Numbered from the stretch's first letter, positions 1-6,945 are shown. The stretch: DNA of 9,064 bases from Planctomycetota bacterium (GCA_029777755.1 JAKORQ010000640.1:1-9064), one strand, 5' to 3'. Numbers and translations are program-made. The notes: a model not told the origin generated them from the letters alone.

Positions 1-1518
1 CCACGTGATACCGCCGTCATGCGAGTACTGCACTCGATTGCCGACGCGAACTACGATCCGAGGATCCTGCCACGCGATGTCCAGCTCGCGGCAGGTGCCC
101 ATGGTCATCTTCTGGGCACTGCCGAAATGTCCGTTGGCCGGCGAAACCGAGAAATCCTCGTGGCGGAAGCCGTCGCGATCGCCGATGGCGCTGAGCAGAT
201 AGACATCGCCGGATGGCGGGCTGACCAGATCGAGAACGGCCGTCTGCTCAAACCCCTCATTGAAGAACACCCACTTCGGCTCTGAATCTGACAGATTGCG
301 CGTGGCGTACAGGCCATAGCCGGTCGTGTACATCGCGTGGTCAGGGTCGTAAGGATCGATCTGGATGTCTCCCAGCCAGTGGGTTCCCATGTGCTTCGCG
401 TAAGGAGCCGGGGAATCGTCACGACTGGCATCAACGTTAAGGGGACTCCACGTCTGCCCGCCGTCGGTGCTGCGATAGATGTCATCGGTAGGGTTGTAAC
501 GATTGAGTACCGTTACCAGGACCGTCTGCGGATCCTGCGGATGAATCGCCATACCCGACCATCCGAACTTGCCTTTGGATGGAGAGATGTCTGTCCACTG
601 CGGATCGTCTGATGCAGGCGCGGTGACCTTATAGACCGCCCCGCCAACTACATTGTGCGGGCCGGGGAAGCCCTGTCCCACCACATAGGTGAGATAGATG
701 GCCTGGCCATCGGGAGTAATCGCCGCGCGGGTCGGCAGGAGATCGCCGCCCGGCTGATTGGGGATGGCTACCCAGGTTGCGCCCGCATCGGTGCTGCGGA
801 AGATCTTGGCGTCCTCCAGCGTCATGACACCGGCGTAGATGATCTTAGTAGGTTCCCCCGGCTGCGAGCTGCTCCTGTCGAACAGAACCCAGGTGATGCC
901 CGCCTTGCGCATGGGCGGCTCGGCCCCGCCGACGGCATCAAAGCTCTCGACGCGCTTCCATGTGGCAGCCCGATCCTCACTTTTCCACAACCCCTGATCG
1001 CGGGTGCCGTAGAAGAGAATGTTGGGGGAGTTTGGGTCGACCATCATTCGCTCCCCTGCGTTGCGTGCTGAACCATTGCCATCCATGGCAAAGGGCACAT
1101 TCGTTCTTTCCCACGTGCGCCCCTGGTCACTTGAGCGCAGCACGGCGCTTGGTCCCATGTAAGTACCGGCGCCAACATACACCCGATTGGCATCGGTGGG
1201 ATCCACCGCCAGCGTCTCCATGCCAAGCTGGTTGAGCGACCAGTCGTTGAAGCTGATCCAGTCGGTGAGGCAGACCCAACGATTCAGGTCGACATCAAGG
1301 CGGTAAGCGCCTCCCATGTCGGTGTGAATGTAGACCAGGCCCTTCTGTGCCGGGCTGAAGACGATGCCATTAATAAAGCCGTTACCCTTGATCGTAACGC
1401 TTTCCCAGGCGTAATCCTCCTGCTTAAGCTGGGCTTGCTGCTGCTGCGCCGGTGCAAGCGAACAGATCATGATCATCGCGGATGCGATTGCGAATCGCAG
1501 GCAGGTTCTCTCTCTCAT
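1..1518 (-). CDS. Secreted GH74 xyloglucanase (endo-beta-1,4-glucanase type), C-terminus cut by window edge
   Basis: The minus frame is open from ATG at 1518 to base 1, giving 506 residues with no stop. GH74 enzymes are two seven-bladed beta-propellers that cleave the glucan backbone of xyloglucan by inversion. Visible hallmarks: HTDMGGAYR at residues 65-73 (D67 matches the family's catalytic base), PTDANRVYVGAGTY at 107-120, the GERMMVDPN segment at 155-163, TAVLDLVSPPSG at 426-437, and SAIGDRDGFRH at 443-453 (D447 is the likely catalytic acid). Asp-box (BNR) motifs SxDxGxTW occur near residues 130, 243, 351 and 499, with a degenerate one near 180. Residues 1-24 form a signal peptide: basic MRERTCLR, a hydrophobic stretch, then APA before Gln25, so the protein is exported. 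The ATG at 1518 is chosen because GGAG lies about 9 bases upstream. GH74 proteins usually run past 700 residues, so the second propeller is only partly present. The family call is firm; the endo versus exo mode is not resolved. Confidence 0.93.
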   Translation of the reverse strand, partial: MRERTCLRFAIASAMIMICSLAPAQQQQAQLKQEDYAWESVTIKGNGFINGIVFSPAQKGLVYIHTDMGGAYRLDVDLNRWVCLTDWISFNDWSLNQLGMETLAVDPTDANRVYVGAGTYMGPSAVLRSSDQGRTWERTNVPFAMDGNGSARNAGERMMVDPNSPNILFYGTRDQGLWKSEDRAATWKRVESFDAVGGAEPPMRKAGITWVLFDRSSSQPGEPTKIIYAGVMTLEDAKIFRSTDAGATWVAIPNQPGGDLLPTRAAITPDGQAIYLTYVVGQGFPGPHNVVGGAVYKVTAPASDDPQWTDISPSKGKFGWSGMAIHPQDPQTVLVTVLNRYNPTDDIYRSTDGGQTWSPLNVDASRDDSPAPYAKHMGTHWLGDIQIDPYDPDHAMYTTGYGLYATRNLSDSEPKWVFFNEGFEQTAVLDLVSPPSGDVYLLSAIGDRDGFRHEDFSVSPANGHFGSAQKMTMGTCRELDIAWQDPRIVVRVGNRVQYSHDGGITW

Positions 1519-1565
1519 CACGTATCTCCGTTGCGGCCCCTGCTGGTCGAGTGACGTTCGTGGGG

Positions 1566-1571
1566 ATCATA
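1566..1571 (-). promoter_or_regulatory. Candidate -10 box for the GH74 gene
   Basis: On the minus strand this reads TATGAT, one base off the sigma-70 -10 consensus. It would give a leader of about 40 bases before the ATG at 1518. No good -35 is seen 16-18 bases upstream (TGTCCC is the nearest), so the promoter may depend on an activator or may not be real. Confidence 0.35.
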
Positions 1572-1575
1572 TTCG

Positions 1576-1589
1576 CTTGATGGCTCAAG
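1576..1589. promoter_or_regulatory. Perfect dyad CTTGA-N4-TCAAG, possible operator
   Basis: CTTGATGGCTCAAG is an inverted repeat with 5-base arms. It lies a few bases upstream of the candidate GH74 -10 box, inside the expected spacer, where a bound repressor would block RNA polymerase. Arms this short can arise by chance, so the operator role is inference. Confidence 0.25.
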
Positions 1590-1594
1590 GGACA

Positions 1595-1611
1595 TGCGCA
1601 GCTATCGCGCA
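1595..1611. promoter_or_regulatory. Perfect dyad TGCGC-N7-GCGCA, possible operator
   Basis: TGCGC at 1595-1599 and GCGCA at 1607-1611 are inverted copies separated by 7 bases, in the middle of the divergent region between the GH74 gene and the SRPBCC gene. Such a site could serve either direction. The regulatory role is unproven. Confidence 0.2.
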
Positions 1612-1682
1612 CGACAAGGTTGCCCATTGAGAAATGGCCTATCATCGATCATCTGGCACGCAAGTGGATGAGGAGGAGGACC

Positions 1683-2225
1683 ATGTCACTGCAGACTGGC
1701 GGTTCGGGCGCGCCGCATTCCTCGGCATCGGCGGAGCGCGATTTCATTATCTCACGGGTCTTTCCCGTCCCGCGAGAGGTTGCCTTCAGGGCCTGGACCG
1801 ACCCGGCGCGGTTGTGTCACTGGTGGGGACCGGAAGGATTCAGCAATCCTGTCTGCCGTGTGGACTGCCGCACCGGCGGCCAATACCGCATCGTCATGCG
1901 CAGTCCCGATGGCACAGACTATCCGCTCAAGGGTGAGTTCCGCGAAATCATCCCACCTGAAAGAATGACCTTCACCATGGACTGCTCGGAGAATCCCGAG
2001 GAATGGCACGACATGTTCAACCCCGGACGAGATCGTGAGCTTCCCCGGCCGACGCTGCTGTCGTTGGCCAATGTCTGGTTTGAGGAACTGGCCGCCAAGA
2101 CCAAGCTCACCATCCAGATCACCTTCGAGACACAAGCCATCCGTGACACCTTTCTCAAGCTTGGCATGTGCGAGGGCTGGAGCCAGAGCCTGGATCGCCT
2201 TGAGCATCTGCTGGCCGCTCGATGA
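1683..2225 (+). CDS. SRPBCC / AHSA1-like domain protein (START-like fold)
   Basis: A protein of 180 residues and the first gene of a three-gene plus-strand set. AHSA1-like SRPBCC proteins have a helix-grip fold with a deep hydrophobic pocket for small ligands. Most bacterial members have no assigned function, and the Hsp90-activator name comes from a eukaryotic relative. Seen here: FIISRVFPVPREVAFRAWTDP at about 21-41, the typical WWGPEGF at 47-53, CRTGGQYRIVMRSPDG in the middle, a GEF-x(6)-ERM pattern, and the C-terminal TFETQAIRD...CEGWSQSLDRLEHLL helix usual for the family. Residues 1-18 are a Ser/Gly-rich extension; there is no signal peptide, so it is cytoplasmic. Start choice: ATG at 1683 sits just after AGGAGGAGGA at about 1671-1680. 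An in-frame TTG at 1620 would add 21 residues but has no comparable site. The ligand cannot be inferred from sequence. Confidence 0.88.
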   Translation: MSLQTGGSGAPHSSASAERDFIISRVFPVPREVAFRAWTDPARLCHWWGPEGFSNPVCRVDCRTGGQYRIVMRSPDGTDYPLKGEFREIIPPERMTFTMDCSENPEEWHDMFNPGRDRELPRPTLLSLANVWFEELAAKTKLTIQITFETQAIRDTFLKLGMCEGWSQSLDRLEHLLAAR

Positions 2226-2249
2226 AACTGCTGGCAGGAAGGAGCGAGA

Positions 2250-2990
2250 ATGAAGCTGTACGTAGGCACCAGCGGCTTCTCGTACAAAGAGTGGAAAGGC
2301 AGTTTCTACCCCGAGAAGATCCGCGCCGATGCAATGCTCGCCTACTGCTCTTCGCAGTTTCTCGCGGTGGAGATCAACAACACCTTTCACCGGATGCCCA
2401 AGCCGGGGCTACTGGAGAGTTGGGCCAGCCAGGTACCGCCTGAGTTTCGTTTTGTGCTCAAGGGATCGCAGAGCATCACGCACATGCGCCGCCTGAACAA
2501 TGTCGAGGACGCTGTAGTGCGGCTGCTGGCGGTGTCGTCGGTGCTGCACATGCGGCTTGGAGCATTGCTGTTCCAATTACCGCCGAACATGAAGGAGGAT
2601 GTGTCGCGGCTGGACGCTTTCCTGGGCCAGTTTCCCGGAGATGTGCGCGTGGCGATGGAGTTCCGCCACCAGTCATGGTTTGACGATGACGTGTTCAACT
2701 CCCTGCGGCAGCACAACGCGGCGCTCTGCATCGCCGAGGCCGAGAACGACCTTGATATCCCCTTCGTTGCCACGGCCAACTGGGGATACCTGCGTCTGCG
2801 CCTCCCGGAATACTCAGACTCGGAGCTCAAGAGCAAGGCGAAGAATGTGTTGTCACAGGCTTGGGATGACGCCTACATATTCTTCAAACATGAGGACGAG
2901 GCCCGCGGCCCGCGGATGGCCAGGCGCTTCGTGGAACTCGCCAGCCCCGGCGCGGCGAAGAAGACCTCTTCCAGGAAAGGCGGTAGCTGA
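2250..2990 (+). CDS. DUF72 family protein (YecE-like)
   Basis: A protein of 246 residues, about the usual family length. DUF72 proteins adopt a TIM-barrel-like fold and are widespread, but their biochemical role is not established. Family signatures: VGTSGFSYKEWKGSFYP at 5-21, AVEINNTFHRMP at 39-50, FRFVLKGSQSITHMRRL at 66-82, LGALLFQLPP at 103-112, VAMEFRHQSWF at 134-144, GYLRLRLPEYSD at 179-190, and YIFFKHEDEARGPRMA at 209-224. There is no signal peptide, so it is probably cytoplasmic. The start ATG follows AGGAAGGAG at 2236-2244. The gene begins 24 bases after the SRPBCC stop codon, so co-transcription is likely. The tail from residue 232 (SPGAAKKTSSRKGGS) is basic, Ser-rich and lies beyond the conserved domain. 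The family call is confident; the function is unknown. Confidence 0.94.
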   Translation: MKLYVGTSGFSYKEWKGSFYPEKIRADAMLAYCSSQFLAVEINNTFHRMPKPGLLESWASQVPPEFRFVLKGSQSITHMRRLNNVEDAVVRLLAVSSVLHMRLGALLFQLPPNMKEDVSRLDAFLGQFPGDVRVAMEFRHQSWFDDDVFNSLRQHNAALCIAEAENDLDIPFVATANWGYLRLRLPEYSDSELKSKAKNVLSQAWDDAYIFFKHEDEARGPRMARRFVELASPGAAKKTSSRKGGS

Positions 2991-3019
2991 CTTCCGCCGC
3001 AGCATACAAGGAGACCTGC

Positions 3020-3373
3020 ATGTATGTAGATGGATACGTCATCCCGATCGCGGCCGACAAGGTCGACCAGTACCGGAAGATCGCCCGTTTCTGCGGCAAG
3101 ATCTGGCGCGAGCATGGCGCACTGGAATACCGCGAGTGCGTTGCTGACGATCTGGATGTCGGTTTTGGCACGCCCTTCCCCAAGCTGGCCAAGATCAAGC
3201 CTGGCGAGACAGTGCTGTTCTCCTACGTTGTCTTCAGGAACCGAAAGCACCGCGATAGCGTCAATGCCAAGGTGATGAAGGATCCCCGCATGGACACAAT
3301 TCCAAAGGATGATCTGCCGTTCAACGTCAAGCGAATTTCCTTTGGCGGGTTCAAGCCGATCGTCAGTCTGTAG
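3020..3373 (+). CDS. DUF1428 family protein (YbaA-like)
   Basis: A small cytoplasmic protein of 117 residues, typical of DUF1428, a ferredoxin-like alpha/beta-barrel family of unknown function named after E. coli YbaA. Diagnostic features: the opening MYVDGYVIPI, KIWREHGALEYRECVADD at about 32-49, the central block around VLFSYVVFRNRKHRDSVNAK (residues 65-84), a DPRM motif, and the ending RISFGGFKPIV. The start ATG follows AAGGAG at 3008-3013 with a 6-base spacing. It begins 29 bases after the DUF72 stop and ends 33 bases before the hairpin at 3407-3446, so it looks like the last gene of the three-gene unit. DUF1428 and SRPBCC proteins are both dimeric-barrel or ligand-pocket folds often found near small stress-type proteins; a shared role here is inference. 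No catalytic residue can be named. Confidence 0.93.
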   Translation: MYVDGYVIPIAADKVDQYRKIARFCGKIWREHGALEYRECVADDLDVGFGTPFPKLAKIKPGETVLFSYVVFRNRKHRDSVNAKVMKDPRMDTIPKDDLPFNVKRISFGGFKPIVSL

Positions 3374-3406
3374 CTGAGCGATCGGCAAACACCGATGCCA
3401 AAAACA

Positions 3407-3446
3407 AGGACGCTTCTCGCCGGGATAGCCCGACGAGAAGCGTTCT
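3407..3446. terminator. Bidirectional intrinsic terminator between convergent genes
   Basis: An 18-base stem (3407-3424 with 3429-3446, loop ATAG) has one internal C-A mismatch when read as plus-strand RNA; in minus-strand RNA that position is a G-U pair. Read on the plus strand it follows the DUF1428 stop by 33 bases and ends in TCTCTTTCC. Read on the minus strand it follows the large hydrolase stop by 22 bases and ends in TTGTTTTT, a better T-tract. It therefore probably ends both convergent transcripts and is stronger for the minus-strand one. Confidence 0.85.
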
Positions 3447-3468
3447 CTTTCCTGCCTTCAGGCGACAC

Positions 3469-6400
3469 TCACTGTCGCGAGCGTGCCACGTCGACCGGGA
3501 TCGCGCTTATCCAGCGGAAGATCGCCCACCTGTCGGCCGACACTTCCACCGGCTCGTTTCCGCCCGCAATCGTCAGCTCAGCAACCGGATTCTCCCTGCT
3601 CACCTCGACCTGCTGAGTGCCGCCGGCCGACTTCACAGTGATCGTCTGCGGCTGCATCTCATTGATTGCAGTCACCCGCAGCCGCAGGGTATAGCTTCCC
3701 GGTTCCAGCGAGAACTTGAACGGATTGTTGGCCGCCACGCGGCAACCGTCGCGCTCCAGGGAATTGGCAATCCAACGGCGATCATCCTCGCCGGCCGGCG
3801 CCTGGGCAAAGCCAAAGGAGGACTGCCCATCCCACAGGTCGTCCTTCGTCACCACCTGGAAGCGCCGCGGTGCGCCAAAACCCTTGAGCATTCCCACATG
3901 CTCGCGGGTGCCAAAGTCAAACAGCTTCATCGGGACCTGGCTGAGCCGCTCATACTCGGCCTTGCGCTGCTGCTGCTTCGCCTGGGCATCGCTCACGATC
4001 CGGGCAAACTCCGGCGAAGGCTCGGTGATGGTTATGTAGCGAGGGAAATACCCTATCTGCAGATCGCTCGTTGAGCCGATCTGCTTCTTCTGCCCGAAGG
4101 CATCGCACACTTCACCCTTGCCAAACTCGATGCCCAACGGCCGGGTTTGCGTCTCCGAAATCGTCCACGCAGTGATCACCTTGCGCTGATCATCCTGCCA
4201 GAGATAGATCCACACTTCAGAATCATCCGTCGGGATGCGCAGCGCCCTTCCATCGAATCCCTGCAACTGCCTGATCATGGTCGCCACCGTCACCCACGCG
4301 GGGCGGATGCTGTGGTCGTTGCGCAGCAACCCCGCGCCACCATGCTGGGTAGGGTTCGACCCGGCCTCGCGGTAGATGAAGACTTTTTCCATCCCCTCGG
4401 CCAAGGCAATCATGATCGTCCGCGGGAGCTTTGCGGCCTGATGCCGCTCCGTGCGCCCGATCGGCCCACCGACGTCATTGCCCGTTTCCGTCAGCCATAT
4501 CTCTGCCTCGGGCTTCAGGCGATCGCGCCAGGCAACCAGGTCGGCTACCTGCTCGGGATAGGTCGTGCCGCCCATCGAAGGACCGCTTCGCTCGACGTTC
4601 GGGTCCCACCCGGCCGTCTCCGGCTCGCTGCGCCCGCTGTAGAAGTGCACGTTGATCACGTCCACAAAATCCAGCGGTGTCTTGCCGTCGGCATACTTGT
4701 GCTCATGCAGCAGACCAACCGTTTCCAGCCCGATACCGGCAAATCCGCAAGAGGTGATCGGCAGATTCGGGTCTGCGCGGCGAGCGCCTTGCGCACCTGC
4801 TCGCAGCACATCAAAATACTGCGTCAGCGGCCCGACGAATGGCCCCCAGCCCGGGTCGTTAAGGTTTGGCTCGTTCCAAAGCTCGACGGCATCGATCAGC
4901 CCGAGCCCGCTTTTCTTGTCATCGGACTTCAACAGCGAAGGATCCACCTGGTTGCGCCCGAAACGAGCGACGAACTGGAAGATCGCATCCTCGTAGTCGG
5001 CCGGATCCTTCGGCGGATAGCCGTGGCGATTGCGCTTCACGTCCGGCGGGGCGCTCGTGGCCCACTCCGGCGGCTGGAAAATGTACGGCAGAACCTTCAG
5101 GCCATTTGCCTGATATGTCGTCAGCAGCCGGTCATACGGGATGCGCCAGGGTGTAACCGAGCCATCGAACGCCACGCGATCCTTCGATGGCATGTACATC
5201 TGCCACTTGGCATTCTCATAGCGCATCCAGCCGAAGCCGCAGCGCTTGAGATTCTCCGCCATCCATTCCTCGATGTTGGATCCGTTGATACCAAAGCGGC
5301 GGGTGCGGTTCTGGTCGACCTCGTCATTGGGCAGCACCAGCAGATGCTCGACGCGTACCTGCTTTCGTCCCGCCGCCTCTATCTCCTGCGCCAGCAGGTA
5401 GGCCCCGGGCCCGAGCGTGATGCCCGCATCGCCGGCAATCTCGGCAAAATCACGCGCCGGGACGCTGCCGCTGATCGTGCCGGAAGCCAACTGCTCGCCA
5501 ACCTGCGGCATCTCGACGGTATCATTCTCGACGCCATCATAGATCATCAGAGACACCGGCAGGCGTATCACATTGCTCTCCTGGCCATCGTTGTGGAAAC
5601 GCAGGCGAACATAACGGCCCTCCACCGGCCCCGGCCAGGGCATGGAGTTGATCCCCCACTTCTTCTTCATAACAAAGCCCTGCAGCCCCTGCACCGGCGT
5701 AAACGTCTGCCCGTCGCTGGAGACCGATACATCCACCTTCTCGATCCAGTTGGCATCTCCCGAACGCCACTGGATCGCAGTGATGTTGCGGGATTGCCCC
5801 AGGTCTATGGTGGCGACCACTTCCTTCCAGCCCGACCCCCAGGGCGTCTCAAAGGCCGTAAACTCATCGCCATCACAGAGCTTTGAATCCCCCTCCTTCT
5901 CCTCACCATTGACCCAGACCGTCGACTTGGCGCCCAGGGCATGATCGAATCCCAACACCGGGTCGGGGATGACCGGCTCCACATATTCAGGATTCGCCTG
6001 AAGCGAGTAGCGCAACGTGATCTGCTGCTCAGCGGCGTTGTGGTTCTCGGCGATGAGCCGGATGTTCAGGGGTTGATCCGGCTCGATCACGCGGCTTGCC
6101 GCCGTCGCAAATGACAGGCCATCACCCCCAGCCTCCACGACGGCCGACAGCTCGTCCACATGCACCGCCGTCGGCCCGGCCGACTTGGTAAACCAGATGA
6201 TGTTGACGCTGGTAATCGGCAGATCCACCTTTCCATCGTGGTCCTGCTGCGGATACGCCTGTTTCATCTCCCCTACCGTGGGGGAAATCTCAACCTTCTT
6301 CCAGCCGTTCCAGTCCACCGGCACGGTCTGAAGCAACACCTCGCCCTTGGCGTCCCGTACCTGGATCCCGAAGGCGTCCACGTTCTCTACCGGCGACATC

Positions 6401-6708
6401 CAGATTGAGATCTTCTCACAGCCTGGCAGGGAACCGGAGAACGCCGAGACATCCACTTTTCCTCCCGGCCGGCGCGATACTCCCCTGATGGTGGTCACGG
6501 ACGACCCGATCTTCGCCTCCACGTCCTTTGCCGCATCCGCCTTCAGTGAGTCGACCTGCCAGCCACCGATCGACAAAAGCGAATTGGCATCAAGGATGTT
6601 AAGCAACTTGCGCTGCGCAGATGCGCTCTCTGCGGCGCTCAGCCCCGAAGCAAGCGAGCCTGCCAGTGCCAGTGCGCCAAGCCCACGGAAGGGAAAGTGA
6701 CGTGCCAT
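3469..6708 (-). CDS. Large secreted multidomain glycoside hydrolase, clan GH-A-like, family not assigned
   Basis: A protein of 1079 residues from the ATG at 6708, which has GAGGG just upstream; in-frame TTG at 6774 and ATG at 6756 lack such a site. Residues 1-31 are a signal peptide (MARHFPFR, an Ala/Leu/Gly core, ASA before Gln32), so it is exported. Domains seen: 33-195, a jelly-roll-like galactose-binding domain ending in AVHVDELSAVVE; about 260-390, an F5/8 type C-like domain (TIDLGQSRNITAIQWRSGD, then GRYVRLRFHNDG); about 470-820, a TIM-barrel-like catalytic region; about 820-895, a small beta domain; about 925-1070, a C-terminal domain resembling the FDFG...GFGF galactose-binding modules of rhamnogalacturonan acetylesterases. 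In the barrel, ELWNEPN carries the predicted acid/base E613 and IWLTETGND the predicted nucleophile E741, with NVHFY at 687-691 between them, as expected of retaining GH-A enzymes such as GH39 and GH5 relatives. The substrate is unknown. It converges on the three-gene cassette and diverges from dut. Confidence 0.85.
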   Translation of the reverse strand: MARHFPFRGLGALALAGSLASGLSAAESASAQRKLLNILDANSLLSIGGWQVDSLKADAAKDVEAKIGSSVTTIRGVSRRPGGKVDVSAFSGSLPGCEKISIWMSPVENVDAFGIQVRDAKGEVLLQTVPVDWNGWKKVEISPTVGEMKQAYPQQDHDGKVDLPITSVNIIWFTKSAGPTAVHVDELSAVVEAGGDGLSFATAASRVIEPDQPLNIRLIAENHNAAEQQITLRYSLQANPEYVEPVIPDPVLGFDHALGAKSTVWVNGEEKEGDSKLCDGDEFTAFETPWGSGWKEVVATIDLGQSRNITAIQWRSGDANWIEKVDVSVSSDGQTFTPVQGLQGFVMKKKWGINSMPWPGPVEGRYVRLRFHNDGQESNVIRLPVSLMIYDGVENDTVEMPQVGEQLASGTISGSVPARDFAEIAGDAGITLGPGAYLLAQEIEAAGRKQVRVEHLLVLPNDEVDQNRTRRFGINGSNIEEWMAENLKRCGFGWMRYENAKWQMYMPSKDRVAFDGSVTPWRIPYDRLLTTYQANGLKVLPYIFQPPEWATSAPPDVKRNRHGYPPKDPADYEDAIFQFVARFGRNQVDPSLLKSDDKKSGLGLIDAVELWNEPNLNDPGWGPFVGPLTQYFDVLRAGAQGARRADPNLPITSCGFAGIGLETVGLLHEHKYADGKTPLDFVDVINVHFYSGRSEPETAGWDPNVERSGPSMGGTTYPEQVADLVAWRDRLKPEAEIWLTETGNDVGGPIGRTERHQAAKLPRTIMIALAEGMEKVFIYREAGSNPTQHGGAGLLRNDHSIRPAWVTVATMIRQLQGFDGRALRIPTDDSEVWIYLWQDDQRKVITAWTISETQTRPLGIEFGKGEVCDAFGQKKQIGSTSDLQIGYFPRYITITEPSPEFARIVSDAQAKQQQRKAEYERLSQVPMKLFDFGTREHVGMLKGFGAPRRFQVVTKDDLWDGQSSFGFAQAPAGEDDRRWIANSLERDGCRVAANNPFKFSLEPGSYTLRLRVTAINEMQPQTITVKSAGGTQQVEVSRENPVAELTIAGGNEPVEVSADRWAIFRWISAIPVDVARSRQ

Positions 6709-6751
6709 CTCAACCCTCGTTTCGAAACAGTTGCGAAGAAAGGCAAAACGT

Positions 6752-6770
6752 TGCATCGCAGGGTAATGCA
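6752..6770. promoter_or_regulatory. Dyad TGCAT-N9-ATGCA over the putative -10 of the large hydrolase gene
   Basis: TGCAT at 6752-6756 and ATGCA at 6766-6770 are perfect inverted arms whose interval covers the suspected -10 region. This is a plausible operator position. The arms are short, so chance is not excluded. Confidence 0.25.
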
Positions 6771-6775
6771 CCAAA

Positions 6776-6807
6776 CAAAGCTGTCAATGCGAAACTATGC
6801 AAAGCTG
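6776..6807. repeat. Short direct repeat CAAAGCTG, 24-base period
   Basis: CAAAGCTG occurs at 6776-6783 and again at 6800-6807. The pair flanks and overlaps the TTGACA box of the large hydrolase gene. Two 8-base copies about two helical turns apart could be activator half-sites; this is inference from position only. Confidence 0.25.
6782..6787 (-). promoter_or_regulatory. Consensus -35 box (TTGACA) for the large hydrolase gene
   Basis: On the minus strand this reads TTGACA, an exact sigma-70 -35 match. A weak -10 (TACCCT, about 6761-6766) lies 16 bases downstream. The leader would be about 45-50 bases. The poor -10 suggests a regulated promoter or a false match. Confidence 0.35.
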
Positions 6808-6856
6808 ACCAGTATTGGCGACGCAGCGGGAAATACGCCGTAACTTCGCGGCTCTG

Positions 6857-6901
6857 CTTTACTTAATTACACTTGCCTCAGCACCGGTTGGGTGTCATAA
6901 T
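6857..6901 (+). promoter_or_regulatory. Sigma-70-type promoter for dut
   Basis: TTGCCT (6873-6878) and CATAAT (6896-6901) are separated by exactly 17 bases, with an AT-rich stretch at 6857-6871 immediately upstream that could act as an UP-like element. Transcription would start near 6908, giving a leader of about 38 bases before the dut ATG. This is the best promoter match in the window. Confidence 0.6.
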
Positions 6902-6945
6902 CGGCCTCAGCCATTGCGGAAGGATCCGCATAGGGAGAGCGGCAC

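Noticed and set aside
19..1235. Several plus-strand open frames of 90-140 codons opposite the GH74 gene
   Set aside because: The minus frame shows continuous GH74 motifs and Asp boxes over the whole interval, so these are shadows.
1..1518. Sortilin/VPS10 or sialidase as an alternative for the Asp-box protein
   Set aside because: Asp boxes alone would allow it, but the HTDMGGAYR, GERMMVDPN and TAVLDLVSPPSG segments are specific to GH74.
1620..1682. A TTG start that would extend the SRPBCC protein by 21 residues
   Set aside because: The ATG at 1683 has an excellent AGGAGG site just upstream, whereas the TTG has none, and the added residues are not part of the domain.
1752..2390. A 212-codon minus-strand open frame over the SRPBCC and DUF72 genes
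   Set aside because: It spans two well-supported plus-strand genes and their junction and has no recognisable domain.
4147..5886. A 579-codon open frame on the plus strand opposite the large hydrolase
   Set aside because: It is antisense to a protein with clear domains and catalytic motifs. Its translation is Arg/His/Pro-rich with no recognisable family, as expected from the complement of a GC-rich gene.
6709..6774. Upstream TTG or ATG starts for the large hydrolase
   Set aside because: They would place 15-22 extra residues before a normal signal peptide; the ATG at 6708 has its own ribosome binding site.
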